DNA from: Leptolyngbya sp. NIES-3755
GTDB lineage: Bacteria > Cyanobacteriota > Cyanobacteriia > Leptolyngbyales > Leptolyngbyaceae
NCBI GenBank assembly: GCA_001548435.1
Contig: AP017308.1
Span: 5,899,030 to 5,963,029, forward strand
Reading direction: 5' to 3'
Length of the DNA: 64,000 nt
Numbering within the stretch: the first letter of the stretch is position 1; each line of letters begins with the position of its first letter. Made by a program: the position numbers and the translations under genes. Positions 53,360-61,484 of the stretch are shown here, piece after piece. Under the pieces are notes generated by a model. It was not told where the DNA came from, ran no database searches, and saw only the letters and a program-made list of their open reading frames with translations.

Positions 53360-54620
53360 CTCAGATCTTGCACCATTCCTGATAAGCGGGATTGGGTAGC
53401 GACTTGAGAACAATCTCAAACTGATAGCCAGCAGCAATCGGAACTGCTTCTTGGAGATATCGGAGAAACTGGAACCACAGCACAGAAGGAAACAAAATTG
53501 ACAAAGCTAAATCACTGGCAACCTTCCAATCGAGTTGAGGGAGCAACGAACTTTGGTAAATCCAATGAACGAGGAGATAGGCAATCAGAGCCAGAATTAA
53601 CCAACGATAGACCCCCTGCTTTGTCGATTGACCAAAGCGATGCAGACCAAAGCGATGCTTGATGGTTTTGAAGAAGGCTTCAATTGCCCACCGCTTGCGC
53701 CCCAAGCGCACGAGGTAGACTCCAGAGTAAGGATAGGTCGAAACCACAAAACGCAGTTCTCGTTTGCCATCAGCGAGTCTGAGCCAGAACCAGGAGACAG
53801 TCAGTGGGAAGTCAATGCCATCAAGCTTGATCTGCGCTCCTCGCCGATTGTGGCGATAAAGCTGTTTGAGATTACGCCCATCTTGTAATTTGCGGGTGCA
53901 GCGCATTCCGACCACCGCTCGCCAACGTCGATGCTTGACTGCTTTGAGAAAGTCAATCGTGCCAAACTCAGTGTCAGCGAGCACAATCACAGGCGCACCC
54001 GCTGCCAAGTCAGTGGGCACAGTTGCCAGTAACTTACAGGCTAACTGAGCCGGACTTGCCTGCCCCTTGCCTCGCCAGACTCGAAAACTCCACGGGATGC
54101 GCCAATTGCCAAGGTTGAGATACAACACGACCAAATGTAGTCCCCGCTTGCTATTCAGCATTCGTACCCAAGGGTCAGGCGCATCCGGGTTTTGGGTCGG
54201 GGTACTCAGATGCAAGAACTTGCCACATTTCTCCAAGGTTGTCAGATCGATGAGTACCCGCAGCGGCAGGTCTCTGCGCGACGGATGCTGCCTCAGTTGG
54301 TCGAAGATCGCTTTGCGGGTGGCGCGAATCACGCTGCGCGTAGACCACGAGTAATGGTTCAAAAATCGGCTGAGCGAACTGGCTGATTTCACCTGAGTGG
54401 ATTGAGGCAATGGATGTCCCAGCGCTTCGAGAAATAGCCCGAACAGCGCATTCAAACTGGCTTTTTGGTAGGCACTAGGCATCAAGCAGAGAAGACTATA
54501 AACTAGCGATTGGGCGTGTACAGCGATGGTTTCCATAACCGTCTCATCTTTTTTCTACGCCCTTTCTTTCAGATTTTGATGCCTTTGGCAACCCCTATTG
54601 AGACTGGTGCAAGATCTGAG
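53360..54620 (-). mobile_element. IS4/IS701-like insertion sequence (1261 bp) with TAAC target duplication
   Basis: Ends share CTCAGATCTTGCACCA in inverted orientation. TAAC flanks the element at 53356-53359 and 54621-54624. One transposase frame occupies it and its stop codon lies almost at the left end. Excision restores the MOSC reading frame exactly, which confirms the borders. Confidence 0.9.
53361..54536 (-). CDS. IS4-like DDE transposase
   Basis: This 391-aa protein has catalytic candidates in LRVLIDLTTLEKCGK, VIVLADTEFGTIDFL and GRKRWAIEAFFKTIKHRFGL (the E of the Y/R-(2)-R-(3)-E-(6)-K pattern). The N-terminus SLSRFLNHYSWSTRSVIRAT resembles IS4/IS701 relatives. It is intact, so the element may be active. 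The exact family (IS4 or IS701) needs comparison with curated ends. Confidence 0.9.
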   Translation of the reverse strand: METIAVHAQSLVYSLLCLMPSAYQKASLNALFGLFLEALGHPLPQSTQVKSASSLSRFLNHYSWSTRSVIRATRKAIFDQLRQHPSRRDLPLRVLIDLTTLEKCGKFLHLSTPTQNPDAPDPWVRMLNSKRGLHLVVLYLNLGNWRIPWSFRVWRGKGQASPAQLACKLLATVPTDLAAGAPVIVLADTEFGTIDFLKAVKHRRWRAVVGMRCTRKLQDGRNLKQLYRHNRRGAQIKLDGIDFPLTVSWFWLRLADGKRELRFVVSTYPYSGVYLVRLGRKRWAIEAFFKTIKHRFGLHRFGQSTKQGVYRWLILALIAYLLVHWIYQSSLLPQLDWKVASDLALSILFPSVLWFQFLRYLQEAVPIAAGYQFEIVLKSLPNPAYQEWCKI

Positions 54621-54915
54621 TAACTGTAAAATTTTCTCCAAAACATCCATAGGAAAGATTGGGCAAATTCAACCGTGCTCGCCAGGAGGGATAGTGTTCA
54701 GCCGCATATACCAGCACTGCTTTTTCAACACCGCCGTGATGTTTGAGATCGGCTTGACCATCTCCAGCTAGGTTGGTGCTTCCAAGCCAGATCGTCCCTT
54801 GAACTGGTTCTTTGAAGAATCCAGTAGACCAGGGACGATTCAATGGATCGGGTGCATTTGCAACACCAATCAATTTGGGCAGTCCAACCTGAATCGAAAG
54901 GATTTGGGCAACCAT
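54621..54915 (-). pseudogene. 5' part of MOSC-domain gene, truncated by the IS
   Basis: ATG 54915 (GGAGGG upstream) opens MVAQILSIQVGLPKLIGVAN, FFKEPVQGTIWLGSTNLAGD and GQADLKHHGGVEKAVLVYAA, then GCFGENFTVT, the N-terminal half of a YiiM-like MOSC protein. The frame then enters the IS and ends at 54595. The essential C-terminal half with the cysteine is on the other side of the IS, so the split product is presumably inactive. Confidence 0.88.
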
Positions 54916-54943
54916 TTAGCCCTCCGTGTTAGCATCTAATTAG

Positions 54944-54956
54944 TTAGGGCTCCTAA
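54944..54956. promoter_or_regulatory. Perfect TTAGG-N3-CCTAA palindrome upstream of the MOSC gene
   Basis: TTAGGGCTCCTAA lies about 30 bp before the MOSC start codon in the divergent gap with the XRE-cupin gene. Its place near the promoter suggests an operator. The regulator is unknown; no other copy was noticed in the window. Confidence 0.4.
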
Positions 54957-55171
54957 ATAATAAAAGAAGATTTGCCTGTGTGTCAAGTTGTTTTCCTGAT
55001 TAAAGCTAGTCTTCAGCTTTGAGCTTCAGTTGACGAGAACGATTGAAGTGGAATAATGGGCGTAAATACTTGATTCTGGAGAATAGCCAATAATTGCTGT
55101 AGTACCTCCCAAAAAAATGCTATCTTGTCTATCAGGCAATATACTGAAATAAGTCGCTTAAGAGAAGATTT

Positions 55172-55816
55172 ATGGACAGTTCGATCGACACCCTGCTCAA
55201 GTCTGAATTAACTAAACTAGGACAACAGTTGCGTGCTCTAAGAACTGAACGAGGTTGGACTTTAAGCGAACTGAGCGAACAAGCAGATGTGTCTGAGGCG
55301 TATTTGTCGCGCTTAGAATGTGGCGAAAGACAGCCTTCACTGGCAGTTCTGTTTAACTTGGCACGGGTCTATGGAGTGTCACTGCCCGACCTATTTGGCT
55401 CGACTTTAGAAAACTCAAAGCCAGCGATTCCAGAACAAGAAGCTTCTGCGGGCGTTGTCATTCGTGCAGGCGATCGTCTACTTCAAACAGGCAATGGATT
55501 GCGCTATGCTTCCCTCGCTGGCGGGAACCATCTCGCTGATTTGCATCCGCTCCGAGTGATCGTACCGGTCGATCGACCAGCAGAACATCACTACCAGCAT
55601 AGCGGTGAAGAGTGGCTCTATGTTCTCTCCGGTCAGTTAATCCTGACGCTAGTAGACGAGCAGTTTTTACTCAATCCGGGCGATGCGGCTCATTTTGATG
55701 CGTTCCTCCCACACGATATCTCTGCAACCGGAGAGCAAGACGCTGAGATTCTTCTAGTTGCCTGTACACCGACACGCTCTCTATTGAAAAGTTACCTCTC
55801 CGAGAAACAATCATGA
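55172..55816 (+). CDS. XRE-cupin transcriptional regulator
   Basis: This 214-aa protein has an XRE HTH (about 15-70; LGQQLRALRTERGWTLSELS, EQADVSEAYLSRLECGERQP) and a C-terminal cupin (about 110-205; HYQHSGEEWLYVLSGQLILT, NPGDAAHFDAFLPHDIS). This is the PuuR/SutR-like design, in which the cupin senses a small molecule. AGAGAAG precedes the ATG. It overlaps the amidotransferase gene by 4 bp (ATGA), so the two are coupled. Confidence 0.93.
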   Translation: MDSSIDTLLKSELTKLGQQLRALRTERGWTLSELSEQADVSEAYLSRLECGERQPSLAVLFNLARVYGVSLPDLFGSTLENSKPAIPEQEASAGVVIRAGDRLLQTGNGLRYASLAGGNHLADLHPLRVIVPVDRPAEHHYQHSGEEWLYVLSGQLILTLVDEQFLLNPGDAAHFDAFLPHDISATGEQDAEILLVACTPTRSLLKSYLSEKQS

Positions 55817-56529
55817 GAATCCACTACTTACAGCACGTTCCCTTTGAAAAATTGGGCAGCCTTTCGACTTGGATGACTGATCAAAACTATTCGGTATCTT
55901 CTACCAGGCTTTATGCCGACGCTCCCTTACCAACTGTGAATGATTTTGATTGGTTGATCATCCTGGGCGGACCGATGAATATCTACGAGGAGAACCAGTA
56001 CCCCTGGCTAATCGCAGAAAAACAGTTGATTAAGCAGGCGATCGAGAAAGATAAATTAGTGCTTGGCATTTGTCTGGGAGCACAACTGATTGCGGATGCT
56101 CTAGGTGCAAGAGTGTATTCGGGTGAACACAAAGAAATTGGATGGTTTCCGATCAAAACAACAGAAGCCGTTCAGCAATCCGAAGCACTTGAATTCTTAC
56201 CTTCTGAACTGACTGTTTTTCATTGGCATGGGGATACATTTGAGTTGCCAGAGAAAGCCATTCGTCTCGCCTACAGTGAAAGCTGTGCGAATCAAGCATT
56301 TCTCTACAGCGACAAGGTGCTTGGCTTGCAATTTCACTTGGAAGTTGATCAGCAAGGTGTACGGCAAATGATTGAGAATGGTGCATCAGAATTAGTTGCA
56401 GGAAAGTACGTTCAGAGTTCCGAGGAGATGCTTTTCGCAGATAGGAATTTTGCAACGATCAATGAAGTCATGTACCACTTCCTTGAAATGCTCTCATGCC
56501 ACGATCGCAAAACTGTTCAGAATCGTTAG
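55813..56529 (+). CDS. Class I glutamine amidotransferase
   Basis: This 238-aa protein has the GATase-1 triad: nucleophile Cys87 in VLGICLGAQLIADALG, and His175/Glu177 in LQFHLEVDQQG. LIILGGPMNIYEENQYPWL and VFHWHGDTFELP are typical of the GMP-synthase-like stand-alone subgroup, often annotated in glutamate or polyamine catabolism. Coupling to a PuuR-like XRE-cupin regulator suggests a role in gamma-glutamyl compound breakdown, by analogy only. Confidence 0.92.
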   Translation: MRIHYLQHVPFEKLGSLSTWMTDQNYSVSSTRLYADAPLPTVNDFDWLIILGGPMNIYEENQYPWLIAEKQLIKQAIEKDKLVLGICLGAQLIADALGARVYSGEHKEIGWFPIKTTEAVQQSEALEFLPSELTVFHWHGDTFELPEKAIRLAYSESCANQAFLYSDKVLGLQFHLEVDQQGVRQMIENGASELVAGKYVQSSEEMLFADRNFATINEVMYHFLEMLSCHDRKTVQNR

Positions 56530-56624
56530 ATTGGGATGTGATTTATCTTGAACTTGGTTGGAACCTTTGACTTGCTCAAAACCGCTCAAGATGCCGTGAG
56601 TCGTTAGGGTTGGCGATTTCAAAA

Positions 56625-56683
56625 AAGGGAGTTTCGGTAACTGACTTGCGAATTGACAAGAAGCTTCTACCCGTAACTCCCTT
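56625..56683. repeat. 59-bp miniature element with inverted ends
   Basis: AAGGGAGTTTCGG at the left and, reversed, AAGGGAGTTACGG at the right differ at one position. The ends enclose about 33 bp with no coding capacity. It resembles a tiny MITE or solo IS ends. As an RNA hairpin it has a loop too long for a typical terminator, and no U-run follows. Confidence 0.5.
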
Positions 56684-56690
56684 CAAAGCA

Positions 56691-56999
56691 TCAAAGGTTA
56701 CGCGGCTGATAGTATCGTTGCTCCAACCATTGCCTAACCTCTTGCTCAGAACTCAATCTAGCAGAGCGATTCGTTTCTGGATCATAGACCTGCCAATAAG
56801 TCTGACCAGAACGATCGCGTCGCTGCCAGACTCGTGGTTCGCTAGAGACGGGAGTGGATATCGCTTTCCAAGCGTAAGATAAGAGTGATTTAGACTGAAG
56901 TGCGATCGCACTCATCAGCTTGCTGAAAGAGTTAAAATTGAAAGATACACTCGCCTCTACAGAGTCTTGGTTGTAATCGGAACAATCATGGTGATTCAT
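56691..56999 (-). CDS. Small hypothetical protein with a degenerate paralogue nearby
   Basis: This 102-aa protein starts at an ATG preceded by AGGAGAGC. Its C-terminal half, VWQRRDRSGQTYWQVYDPET and LSSEQEVRQWLEQRYYQP, is basic and aromatic; the first half has a moderately hydrophobic segment FSKLMSAIALQSKSLLSYAW. A decayed copy of it lies at 58310-58535. Similar small proteins are common in filamentous cyanobacteria, but I know no function. Confidence 0.65.
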   Translation of the reverse strand: MNHHDCSDYNQDSVEASVSFNFNSFSKLMSAIALQSKSLLSYAWKAISTPVSSEPRVWQRRDRSGQTYWQVYDPETNRSARLSSEQEVRQWLEQRYYQPRNL

Positions 57000-57161
57000 A
57001 AAGCTCTCCTAAAGTGTTTTGATCAACTTGGGATTGAAAAGCAACATCATCGATGTACCCGCACATCACTCAGTCCTGAAGCCGCGATCGTGCTTCCGCT
57101 AGACTCTGACCCAAATTCAGTTCCCAGACCCTTCGCAGTTCTGAACTGAATGAACGTTGAT

Positions 57162-57716
57162 TTAGCCGCCATAACTCCGTAGCGCCACCCGACCATAACC
57201 CAAGAACAATCCATTAGTGGGATTTCCCACTGGATACGCGGTGACACCAAAGAGATAAATGCCATCTGCACCCGGACTCCGATCAACCAACAGCGAAACC
57301 GTCACGGTTGCTCCGGGTTGAATCGGTTGGTCAAACGCGATCGTCAACTCATTGCCGCGCTCACCCCCAATCGCAGCAATCGGAACCTTGATCCCATTTG
57401 CAACCGCTTGAGTTTGAGGCAGTGCAAAGCCAATCTTCGCCGCATTCTCAGCTTGCGAAATCGTGACCGTTTGGAGCGGTGCACCCGCGTCTGAAGGAAC
57501 CGTCAGCGTGAATTGATACGTGCCACCTGCGGCAAACGAAGTCGGTCGAGTCGTCGAAAACTCGACTAAACGAGGAGCACGATCGAACACAAATTGACCC
57601 CTAGCAACTTCAGTGGCAGCAACCGGAGTGACTGAACTAGATAAAGCAAAACTAGCACTCAGCAGCAGGGCGTGAACGAAGCGAGTGCTGCTCTCGGCAA
57701 TAGATAAACGAGACAT
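57162..57716 (-). CDS. DUF2808 secreted protein
   Basis: 184 aa from the third of three adjacent in-frame ATGs (57716), which is best spaced from GGGAGGC; the others are at 57719 and 57722. A signal peptide (ALLLSASFALSSSVTPVAA) is followed by the DUF2808 domain: YQFTLTVPSDAGAPLQTVTI, SQAENAAKIGFALP, LTIAFDQPIQPGATVTVSLL, GIYLFGVTAYPVGNPTNGLF. It parallels the protein at 36533. It is divergent from the MarR gene across a gap with TAGTTG/CAACTA half-sites, so it is probably under that regulator. Confidence 0.9.
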   Translation of the reverse strand: MSRLSIAESSTRFVHALLLSASFALSSSVTPVAATEVARGQFVFDRAPRLVEFSTTRPTSFAAGGTYQFTLTVPSDAGAPLQTVTISQAENAAKIGFALPQTQAVANGIKVPIAAIGGERGNELTIAFDQPIQPGATVTVSLLVDRSPGADGIYLFGVTAYPVGNPTNGLFLGYGRVALRSYGG

Positions 57717-57748
57717 CATCATGCCTCCCTAAATTGTTTAGAATTGAA

Positions 57749-57817
57749 TAGTTGCGTTTGAAGCGATTTCATTTGCAACTAAAATCAGCCTAACACAAAT
57801 AGTTGAACTTGCAACTA
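57749..57817. promoter_or_regulatory. MarR-type operator half-sites between DUF2808 and MarR genes
   Basis: TAGTTG (57749-57754) pairs with CAACTA (57776-57781), and a tight palindrome TAGTTGAACTTGCAACTA spans 57800-57817. TAGTTG-N6-CAACTA is a typical MarR-family operator form. The tight palindrome lies 20 bp before the MarR start codon and could repress both directions. Confidence 0.65.
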
Positions 57818-57837
57818 CTTTCTGGCAAACTAAAGGA

Positions 57838-58290
57838 ATGAAAAAGCTCGATTCTCTCCGCAACTCGACTTGGCGATTGTTTCTCACGGTTCATGCCAAA
57901 CTGCTCGATCGCATTGAGGCAAAATTTGCCGAGGCAGAGTTACCGCCGCTGGAGTGGTATGACGTGCTGTTGACGCTCAAAGAAGCACCGGATCAGCAGC
58001 TACGGCTGAGTGACCTCGCAGATAAAGTGCTGTTAAGCCGCAGTAATCTAACGCGCTTAACCGATCGACTCGAAGCAGCGGGATTGTTGCAGCGGAAACG
58101 ATGTCCGGACGATCGACGCGGAGCGTATGCCGTGCTGACTGACGCGGGAGTTGCCATGCAAGAGCGAATGTGGAAGGTTTATGCGGCAAGCATTGTCGAG
58201 TATTTCGGTCGCCATCTCAGCACTGAGGAAGCTCAACTGATGCAGCAAACATTCACCCGAATGATAGTCGCCTTGGATGAGGAGTCATGA
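57838..58290 (+). CDS. MarR-family transcriptional regulator
   Basis: This 150-aa protein has the MarR winged-helix core: LPPLEWYDVLLTLKEAPDQQ, LRLSDLADKVLLSRSNLTRL, TDRLEAAGLLQRKRCPDDRR and GAYAVLTDAGVAMQERMW. Length is typical. The N-terminal helices form the dimer interface. It contains one cysteine (KRCPDDRR) in the wing, which could allow oxidation sensing; inferred. The operator-like palindromes upstream suggest autoregulation and control of the divergent DUF2808 gene. Confidence 0.93.
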   Translation: MKKLDSLRNSTWRLFLTVHAKLLDRIEAKFAEAELPPLEWYDVLLTLKEAPDQQLRLSDLADKVLLSRSNLTRLTDRLEAAGLLQRKRCPDDRRGAYAVLTDAGVAMQERMWKVYAASIVEYFGRHLSTEEAQLMQQTFTRMIVALDEES

Positions 58291-58309
58291 ATCACCTGCA
58301 CTGTTGATA

Positions 58310-58535
58310 GAAACGTTGCTTCAATCATTGTCTTACTTCTTGCTCGGAACTAAAACTAGCGAAGCGATTGGTTGCTAGACTGTACACTTGCCAGTCGGTC
58401 TGTCCCCAACGTTTAGCGCAAAGCGCAACTGCGAAGCAACCGTACTGCTGTCGGATACGCGGTTTACAAGAATCAGGTGTCGAAACTACTCTCCAAGCAG
58501 AAGATCAGGATGATTGAGATTGAAGTGCGGGAGCT
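58310..58535 (-). pseudogene. Decayed copy of the 56691-56999 gene
   Basis: On the minus strand fragments such as WGQTDWQVYSLATNRFASFS and SEQEVR align with SGQTYWQVYDPETNRSARLS and SEQEVR of the intact gene. A family A repeat (58411-58441) is inserted in the middle, and there is no continuous frame or start. It joins directly to the truncated integrase gene, marking a rearrangement point. Confidence 0.7.
58411..58441 (+). repeat. Family A interspersed repeat, third copy
   Basis: TTTAGCGCAAAGCGCAACTG with CGAAGCAACC follows the same pattern as 2930-2962 and 47331-47363 in opposite orientation, differing at about six positions. The hairpin core TTAGCGC-AAA-GCGCAA is kept. It lies inside a decayed gene. 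Confidence 0.65.
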
Positions 58536-58541
58536 TCGCTG

Positions 58542-59264
58542 TTGTCGGATGCAACCGTGAAGAGAATTTTGGGAACACTCAAAGCGTTTTATGGCTGGCT
58601 GTGGCGATCTGGCTATGTCGATCTCGACCCAACTCTCGAAGTACAACTGCCGAAGTTGGCAGAGCCAGGAGCGGATAACTTGACGGATGAGCAAGTAGAG
58701 AAGATTTTGGGAGCGGTGGCAGAGATGAAGCTGTGCGATCGCAATCTGGCGCTGTTTGCGGTATTGCAGCACGGCATTCGAGCAGAAGCAGCGACATTGT
58801 TGAATGTAGGCGATTTTGATGGAAAGCGCTTGTGGGTACGTCAGGATAAGGCAGATAGTAAAGGGGTTGTGCCGCTCGATGAGGAAGGGATACGAAAGAT
58901 TCAGGCGTATTTAGGGTGGCGAGTCAATCAAGGAGAGGTGTTGCAGCCAGAAAGCCCGTTATTTGTGTCGGCTTTGCGGCGCAATCGAGGGGCGCGGATT
59001 GGATATGACACGATCGATAAGTTGGTCTGCCAACTGCGTGAACAGACTGGCATCGAGTTTCATGCCCACCAGCTTCGGCATACCTATGCAACGAATTTGG
59101 TGTTAGACGGCATGAATCCGTATCATGTGATGACGCTGACGCGGCACGAGTCGGTGCAGAGTTTTCGACGGTACACGAAGGCGGCAGACCAGCAAGCAGC
59201 GGAGGCAGCGTTTTACGAAACAAAACGGCGGAAGCGCAAGCCAGAACCGTTCTCAGAACAATAG
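58542..59264 (+). pseudogene. Tyrosine recombinase, 5'-truncated
   Basis: The 240-codon frame opens with TTG without a Shine-Dalgarno, directly after the decayed gene. It starts inside the core-binding domain (ATVKRILGTLKAFYGWLWRS). The catalytic domain is complete: Arg in LQHGIRAEAATLLNV, His-x-x-Arg in HAHQLRHTYATNL, His in LTRHESVQSFRRY, and a Tyr in RRYTKAAD. Full-length relatives have an extra 60-100 N-terminal residues. It is probably not functional, or is expressed only as a catalytic fragment. The related tail at 60193-60351 suggests two integrases were present. Confidence 0.75.
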
Positions 59265-59463
59265 CAAAACGACTTACTATTATCGGCAAGCAAATAGAAA
59301 AAGGGTCTATGGCAAGTCTGCTTGAGCAAAATGGAAGATAGCTTCCTGAAATTGTCGGACACGCTTTGCGTGAGCCGAAGGCAACGATTTAGTTTCGGAT
59401 CTCGATTTAAATCTAAATCAATTTCTACAGTCTAGACATTTGCGATTAATCGATCGCGCCATC
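59265..59463 (+). other. Intergenic stretch with a family B repeat
   Basis: 59354-59386 contains ACACGCTTTGCGTGAGCCGA with AGGCAACG: a CACGCTTTGCGTG hairpin plus the AGCCGAAGGCA tail. The same unit occurs reversed at 62688-62727, and its tail at 23033-23065. The remainder shows no gene. Confidence 0.6.
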
Positions 59464-60096
59464 TTACCTCCCAACCACAAGCCGAGCTAAATGCTTCAAA
59501 ATCTTTAGAATTTCGATCAACTCATTGCCCGGTGCAAACAGCGAAAATACCCGCGACGTAGCATATTGCGGTACTTCTTCGCAATTCAACTTGACAAACG
59601 CAAAGTCACTGCCATTGAGAATTAATCCATAGCAGGGCTGAGTTGGATTTGCCAGCATGTAGCTTAACGCTTGAGGAAGCGCCACATTGAGAGAGAAAGC
59701 GCTCATCTTTGACTCGATCGCCAACACCCAGAGCTGTCCCGATACCACCAGCACATCAATTTCCCCACGAATCACCACACCCTCTTCAGGATCGATCGCT
59801 TCAATTTCGATTGCTTTCTCTGGTTGAATCCGAAACGGCGGCTGATAGAAGCCTGCTAGGTCAAGGAGTGGAGAGAGTACCACCATCTTGACCGCTTCTT
59901 CCAGCATCGGCGGCTCTTTGATGAGATGTTCAAAATTTGATTTGACTCGTGCCAGTGCTTGAAGCTCTGGATCAGTGACGAGCGTTTCCGGAGCAATCCA
60001 CTCAGTAAAAAATTGAGGATTTGTGGCGACCTGCAATCCGAATTCGGTTTCCAGAAGTCCGAGTGTGACTTTTCTTGCCTGAACTGCCTGAGCCAT
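59464..60096 (-). CDS. PD-(D/E)XK nuclease-like protein
   Basis: This 210-aa protein has a recognisable nuclease-core pattern: VIRGEIDVLVVSGQLWVLAI followed by ESKM, giving Asp (EID) and Glu-x-Lys (ESK). The N-terminal half is helical (LLETEFGLQVATNPQFFTEW, EPPMLEEAVKMVVLSPLLDL). Similar cyanobacterial proteins are often annotated as small restriction-endonuclease R-subunit-like proteins, usually without M or S subunits, as here. GGAGGCTGT precedes the ATG. Whether it restricts DNA is unknown. Confidence 0.75.
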   Translation of the reverse strand: MAQAVQARKVTLGLLETEFGLQVATNPQFFTEWIAPETLVTDPELQALARVKSNFEHLIKEPPMLEEAVKMVVLSPLLDLAGFYQPPFRIQPEKAIEIEAIDPEEGVVIRGEIDVLVVSGQLWVLAIESKMSAFSLNVALPQALSYMLANPTQPCYGLILNGSDFAFVKLNCEEVPQYATSRVFSLFAPGNELIEILKILKHLARLVVGR

Positions 60097-60192
60097 ACAG
60101 CCTCCGAACGCTTGAACTCATTGTGCCACGATTTTATCGTATCAATTCTTCTATAGTACATTTATATTAATTTTAATATCTGCTTTAATATA

Positions 60193-60351
60193 GTTGATTC
60201 GCTGCTGGCGCGAACACTGACTGAACATCGTTCTGAGAAGGTGTTTGAGCGCTACATTCAGAGCAAACGACTGGCAGCAGCGGAATCTGCATTTTATCAA
60301 GCAATTCACGAGCCAGCACCGGATTCAGAACAGCAGCATCCAGAAAACTAG
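60193..60351 (+). pseudogene. Tyrosine recombinase C-terminal fragment
   Basis: The plus frame ending TAG at 60349-60351 reads TLTEHRSEKVFERYIQSKRL and AAAESAFYQAI, matching LTRHESVQSFRRYTKAADQQ and AAEAAFYETK of the truncated integrase at 58542. Only the last ~50 codons, including the Tyr motif, remain. It is a different integrase, not a continuation of 58542. Confidence 0.7.
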
Positions 60352-60539
60352 GTGTATCAATGTGCAAATGGATTGAGATCTCAATCCATCTCGATCTAAT
60401 CTTGCGAAACGCTGCCCGTACAGTCGATACAGCGATTTTTCGAGGAGTGAGTCGGAAAAGACCCAATTCTACAACTCAAGCGGTGTAGGGGTTTGAAAAT
60501 TCAGGGATCGAAATGGTTTGAGATCTCAATCCATCTGAA

Positions 60540-60727
60540 TTTCTACAAAGGCGAACTTGACGCAGGAGGAATTGTCTGTGTCGTTAAAAATTTCTTCGGC
60601 AACGCTAAGGAAATGGGAGCATGGCGACATTGAACCGTCTATGACCTGGAAACAGTGGTCAACGTTCTGCGAAGTCACCGGAGTTCCATTTGATCAGCTT
60701 CCGATCAACTTATCCAAAAGCGCTTGA
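60540..60727 (+). pseudogene. XRE-type HTH fragment
   Basis: The frame reads NLTQEELSVSLKISSATLRK, WEHGDIEPSMTWKQWSTFCE and VTGVPFDQLPIN and stops at 60725-60727. This is most of a short HTH regulator lacking its N-terminal helix. TTG 60557, or GTG 60578 with AGGAGGA upstream, could start a short product. It is probably a remnant. Confidence 0.6.
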
Positions 60728-61184
60728 AAATAAGCTGGTAAAACCATCTTGAGATAGAGCGATCGCTCTATTCAGCCGTACAGAATTTGGAACTTGTGCA
60801 ACGACTCTCCGCCAATCATGCCATCCGATCGCCTCGATTAGAGTGTTTAGCTGCACCGCTACCGTCTCCGAGTAAGTTTGAACTTCATTTAGAAGGGTGC
60901 GATCGCTCATTTCAGCCAGAAAAGGTTCAAGCCTCCTGCGCTTCGATTGGTTCAAATATATTCCATGTACTCACTGGATCAATTAGAGAATGGAATATTT
61001 TTTTAAGTTGCTTTCATCCTCCCGAAAATTTCTGCGCCAGCTTTGAAATGTGATTCTGCCTAATTCCAGTTTTGACCTCGATTTGCTTTTGAGTGGGTAA
61101 TGTTCTGGTTTCAGACCACCAGTGCTGGATTACTTCACCAACCACAATCCACGCTAATTTGCTCGATGTTGCTGCATTCGGTGT
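60728..61184 (-). other. Decayed region with short minus-strand frames
   Basis: Minus 60710-60955 (MSDRTLLNEVQTYSETVAVQ...) and minus 61014-61190 (VVGEVIQHWWSETRTLPTQK, QIEVKTGIRQNHISKLAQKF, HTH-like) are open, but both look like fragments without start signals or neighbours. I do not assign functions. Confidence 0.4.
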
Positions 61185-61481
61185 AATGTCGAAGTCGCTC
61201 AACAAGTGGGGCAGATGGGTAAACGAGTGATGCCCCTGATTTGGGACAACGCCAGTTGGCATCTGTCCAAGCAAGTCAAGCAATGGATTCGCAATCACAA
61301 TCGCCCAGTGAAGCAAACTGGAGTAGGGGTGCGATTGATTGTCTGTCAGCTTCCAGTCAAAAGTCCTTGGTTGAATGCGATTGAACCGAAATGGATTGAT
61401 GCGAAACGTGCGATTGTGGAACCCAATCGTAAGTTAACGGCGCAAGAACTACAAACGAGAGTCTGTGATTACTTTGAGTGA
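61185..61481 (+). mobile_element. IS630-family transposase C-terminal remnant
   Basis: The plus frame reads EVAQQVGQMGKRVMPLIWDN, ASWHLSKQVKQWIRNHNR and RLIVCQLPVKSPWLNAIEPK: the second half of the IS630/DDE_3 core with the second Asp (WDNASWH) and Glu (NAIEP). The first half and the terminal repeats are missing, so it cannot move. Confidence 0.8.
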
Positions 61482-61484
61482 CCG

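Noticed and set aside
56625-56683. Rho-independent terminator of the amidotransferase gene
   Set aside because: The stem encloses a ~41-nt loop and no U-tract follows, so a miniature repeat is the better reading.
60185-60466. 93-codon minus frame
   Set aside because: The plus strand of the same DNA encodes an obvious recombinase C-terminus.
60710-60955. 81-codon minus frame
   Set aside because: No start signal or family; listed only as part of a decayed region.
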